From contig DBOE01000017.1 of assembly GCA_002299585.1 (NCBI GenBank), forward strand, positions 1 to 17,444: 17,444 bases of DNA. Reading direction: 5' to 3'. The notes beneath the pieces are model-generated. The model was not told the DNA's origin and did no database searches. It saw only the letters and a list, made by a program, of their open reading frames with translations. Shown piece by piece: positions 15,254 to 17,444 of the stretch. Position numbers and translations under genes: made by a program. Origin of the DNA: Hydrogenovibrio sp. UBA654. GTDB taxonomy: Bacteria; Pseudomonadota; Gammaproteobacteria; Thiomicrospirales; Thiomicrospiraceae. The first letter of the stretch is position 1. Every line of letters begins with the position of its first letter.

Positions 15254-15832
15254 ATGTCACCAAAAACATTTTTAGCATCAAACTCTCCTCGCCGTAAGGA
15301 GCTATTAGAGCAAATCGGTATTTATCCCGAAATTGTAATTGCACCAATTGAAGAAACTGCTTTGCCAAATGAAAGTCCAGAATCTTTTGTGATTAGAATG
15401 GCGGTTGAAAAAGCCATGTCAGGTTATGACAAGCTTTCTGGCGAAGATATTTATGTTATTGGTGGTGATACGATTGTCGTTTTGGATAAAAAAGTGTTTG
15501 GTAAGCCAAAAAATAAATATTCTGCTATAAACATGTTGTCATTACTGTCGGAAAAAACTCATAGGGTTATTTCTGGCGTAGCTATAGTTTATGCAGGTGT
15601 GGTATATTTTGATAAGAGTATGACTAAAGTAACATTTAAAAAATTATCTGTGCAAGATATTGAAGCATATTGGCAAACTGAGGAGCCTTTAGGCAAGGCT
15701 GGTTCTTATGCTATTCAAGGTGTTGGGGCGAAGTTTATTGAACGCATTGATGGTAGTTATTCTGGCGTTATGGGACTGCCCTTGTTTGAGTTAAATCAAC
15801 TATTAATTAAGGCAGGATTTTATGGCAAGTGA
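15254..15832 (+). CDS. maf: Maf-type nucleoside triphosphate pyrophosphatase (dTTP/UTP, YhdE-like)
   Basis: Hydrolyses dTTP, UTP and modified pyrimidine nucleotides to monophosphates in the cytoplasm, keeping them out of nucleic acids. ASNSPRRKELLEQIGI (8-23) carries the SxSPRR phosphate-binding motif, GGDTIV (70-75) holds the catalytic Asp72, and FGKPKN follows at 82-87. The late block with EEPLGKAGSYAIQGVGAKF and GSYSGVMGLPLFE is the YhdE type rather than the YceF type. At 192 residues it is typical. It overlaps rng by 11 bases; the same maf-rng neighbourhood occurs in E. coli and other gammaproteobacteria, there usually with mreBCD upstream, which is missing here. Confidence 0.94.
   Translation: MSPKTFLASNSPRRKELLEQIGIYPEIVIAPIEETALPNESPESFVIRMAVEKAMSGYDKLSGEDIYVIGGDTIVVLDKKVFGKPKNKYSAINMLSLLSEKTHRVISGVAIVYAGVVYFDKSMTKVTFKKLSVQDIEAYWQTEEPLGKAGSYAIQGVGAKFIERIDGSYSGVMGLPLFELNQLLIKAGFYGK
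15809..15817 (+). promoter_or_regulatory. Ribosome binding site of rng inside maf
   Basis: AAGGCAGGA ends four bases before the ATG at 15822, within the last codons of maf. It supports the overlapping start and suggests coupled translation. Confidence 0.6.
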
Positions 15833-17288
15833 AGAAGAAATTCTGCTTAATATTACTGCTGCTGAAACTAGGGCTGCCTGGGTAAAAAACTCCATATTGC
15901 AAGAGGTTAGGATAGAAAGAGAGAATAATAAAAGCCTAGTGGGTAAGGTTTATTATGGCAAGGTAGAGCGAGTTATGCAAGGAATACAGGCTACTTTTGT
16001 TGATATAGGTTTAGATAAAGCTGGTTTTTTGTCTCAAGAGGAGATTAGCTCTAAATTTATGCAACAAGACAAGACTGGTGTCCAGGTAACCAAATTGCTT
16101 CGCCCAGGGCAAAAAATACTAGTGCAAGTTGTGAAAGATTCTATAGGCTCTAAAGGTGCTAAATTGACAATGAGGGTAAGGATTTCATCTAGTTTTTTAG
16201 TGTTAATGCCTGCGGAAAAAATGGTGATGATTTCGCAGAGAATAGACTATAACCATGAACGGAATAGGTTAAAAAATTTAGTTAAAGAAATTTTAAAAAA
16301 TCAAGGTTCAGAGCATGGATTTATAATTAGAACATCTGCTGAAAACATTGATGGTCACAAATTAACCGAGGATATTAAATATTTGGATAAATTGTGGGCA
16401 CACATCCAAGAAAATATTAAACAATTAGAAAATATTGGTTTAGTTTATGCAGGTTTACCCTTATATTTACAAATGTTGCGAAATATAGCTGTAGATAAAG
16501 TTAGTTTAATACAGGTGGACTCTGCAAAAGCATTTGATGAAATGCAAGAATTTTCTACAGTTTTTGCAATTAATATAATGGACAAATTAACGCACTATGT
16601 AAATAAAAAACCAATTTTTGATTTATATAATATTGATGAAGCAATTACTCAGGCTCTTGAAAAAAGAGTTGATTTAAATTCTGGTGGCTATTTAGTTATA
16701 GACCAAACAGAAGCTATGAGCACAATAGATGTCAATACTGGCAGTTTTGTTGGCAGTAAAAGTTTAGAAGAAACTATATATACAACTAATTTAGAAGCAA
16801 CTAAAGCAGTTGCTAGACAATTAAGGTTAAGAAATTTAGGTGGTATAATTATCCTTGATTTGATTGATATGACAATAACAAAACATAAAAAATCTGTATT
16901 AGAGTCATTACAAAAAGAGCTTGCAAAAGATGGGGTCAAAACAACCATAGGTAAAATATCTAACTTAGGTTTGATTGAAATAACCCGTAAAAAAACTCGT
17001 GAAAGTCTAGAGGGTATCTTATGTACTTCATGTTTGGTTTGTAATGCAAGAGGAGTTGTCAAAACAGTGCAAAGTGTTACCCTAGATATATTTAGAGAGA
17101 TAACCCGTATGGCAAACCAATTTAAGGCAAAAAAATATAGAATAATAGCATCACAGCTAGTTGTTGCTTATATTTTAGATGAAGTATCTGAGCAATTGGT
17201 AGAATTGGAAAAGTTTTTAAAAAAAGAAATCAGCTTGCAAGCAGAAATAGGTTATCTGCCCGAACAGTTTGATGTGATTGTGTCTTAA
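15822..17288 (+). CDS. rng: Ribonuclease G (RNase E/G family)
   Basis: Endoribonuclease for 16S rRNA 5'-end maturation and mRNA turnover, cytoplasmic. The start EILLNITAAETRAAWV is the usual RNase G beginning. An S1 RNA-binding domain spans about 39-125 (VGKVYYGKVERVMQGIQATFVDIG in that region). The catalytic block is TIDVNTGSFVG with Asp303 and Asn305, and IILDLIDM with Asp346; these numbers equal the metal-binding Asp303 and Asp346 of E. coli RNase E. The zinc link is at C404-L-V-C407, with an additional Cys401. At 488 residues it lacks the long C-terminal scaffold of RNase E, so it is G-type; whether the genome also has an RNase E cannot be told here. It overlaps maf by 11 bases and is followed by a palindromic repeat that may end transcription. 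Confidence 0.94.
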   Translation: MASEEEILLNITAAETRAAWVKNSILQEVRIERENNKSLVGKVYYGKVERVMQGIQATFVDIGLDKAGFLSQEEISSKFMQQDKTGVQVTKLLRPGQKILVQVVKDSIGSKGAKLTMRVRISSSFLVLMPAEKMVMISQRIDYNHERNRLKNLVKEILKNQGSEHGFIIRTSAENIDGHKLTEDIKYLDKLWAHIQENIKQLENIGLVYAGLPLYLQMLRNIAVDKVSLIQVDSAKAFDEMQEFSTVFAINIMDKLTHYVNKKPIFDLYNIDEAITQALEKRVDLNSGGYLVIDQTEAMSTIDVNTGSFVGSKSLEETIYTTNLEATKAVARQLRLRNLGGIIILDLIDMTITKHKKSVLESLQKELAKDGVKTTIGKISNLGLIEITRKKTRESLEGILCTSCLVCNARGVVKTVQSVTLDIFREITRMANQFKAKKYRIIASQLVVAYILDEVSEQLVELEKFLKKEISLQAEIGYLPEQFDVIVS

Positions 17289-17307
17289 TTTGGAAAAGTA
17301 TTATTAA

Positions 17308-17444
17308 AACTGATTAAAATCCTGTGGAGCTCCCCTATCAATTCTAGGCATGTTTCGCAGGCAATGGTTATTCCATTATCAAGCAACATAACGATAAATT
17401 GATAGGCTAGGAGCTCCACAGAATTTTATGATACTTAATCAGAG
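17308..17444 (+). repeat. Dispersed repeat, copy B, with large internal palindrome; cut by window end
   Basis: Starts AACTGATTAAAA (17308-17319) and ends with the block ATGATACTTAATCAGAG, both as in copy A at 14671-14718 but flanking a longer interior. The interior is an imperfect inverted repeat: 17322-17343 pairs with 17398-17421, each arm containing GGAGCTCC or GAGCTCC next to ATTGATAG-type sequence, around a loop of about 54 bases that itself holds a small AATGG/CCATT hairpin (17363-17377). No open frame of note. It lies 20 bases after the rng stop and could fold in the transcript. In copy A the shared block is followed by GCTCCCTAG, so the element probably continues past the window. Confidence 0.75.

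Overview
This window reads as a chromosomal stretch of an AT-rich gammaproteobacterium. The evidence is the Gram-negative envelope genes (heptose-containing LPS core, MsbA, a late lipid A acyltransferase), a PEP carboxylase with the usual bacterial motifs and C-terminus, a serine-activated aspartate decarboxylase, and the maf-rng pair, an arrangement also found in gammaproteobacteria such as E. coli. The low GC and dense packing would suit a marine sulfur-oxidiser or symbiont lineage (SUP05-like), but nothing here proves that.

Region 1 (about 24-7847, all minus strand) is an LPS outer-core/O-glycan operon. In transcription order it runs hldD (heptose epimerase), waaC (heptosyltransferase I), a KpsS-like capsule-synthesis-family transferase, a polysialyltransferase-like enzyme, a GT2-type glycosyltransferase, a decayed ugd remnant (UDP-glucose dehydrogenase), a second KpsS-like transferase and an O-antigen ligase-family protein. 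Start and stop codons overlap or lie a few bases apart, so it looks like one transcription unit that builds a core, extends it with an unusual (possibly acidic) glycan and ligates a polymer.

Region 2 (7947-11261, plus strand) is divergent from region 1. It holds a Cys-based phosphatase, msbA and an LpxL-type acyltransferase, packed as an operon, which suggests a role for the phosphatase in lipid A or phospholipid maturation or its control.

Region 3 (11326-17288) is housekeeping: ppc, panD, a convergent HIT-family gene, then maf and rng, which overlap. Between panD and the HIT gene, after rng, and at the left edge of the window lie GC-richer palindromic repeats. Two of them share both ends but have different interiors.

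The most interesting points are: an eight-G tract in the ligase gene exactly over the codons of its conserved Arg motif, where a one-base slip in either direction gives early termination (a candidate LPS phase switch); a ugd pseudogene that keeps only its first and last codons; a modular family of intergenic palindromes, one of which appears to have supplied the last codons of the ligase; and the phosphatase-msbA-lpxL operon. No tRNA, rRNA, CRISPR array or transposase gene was seen, and no gene-free stretch exceeds 300 bases.
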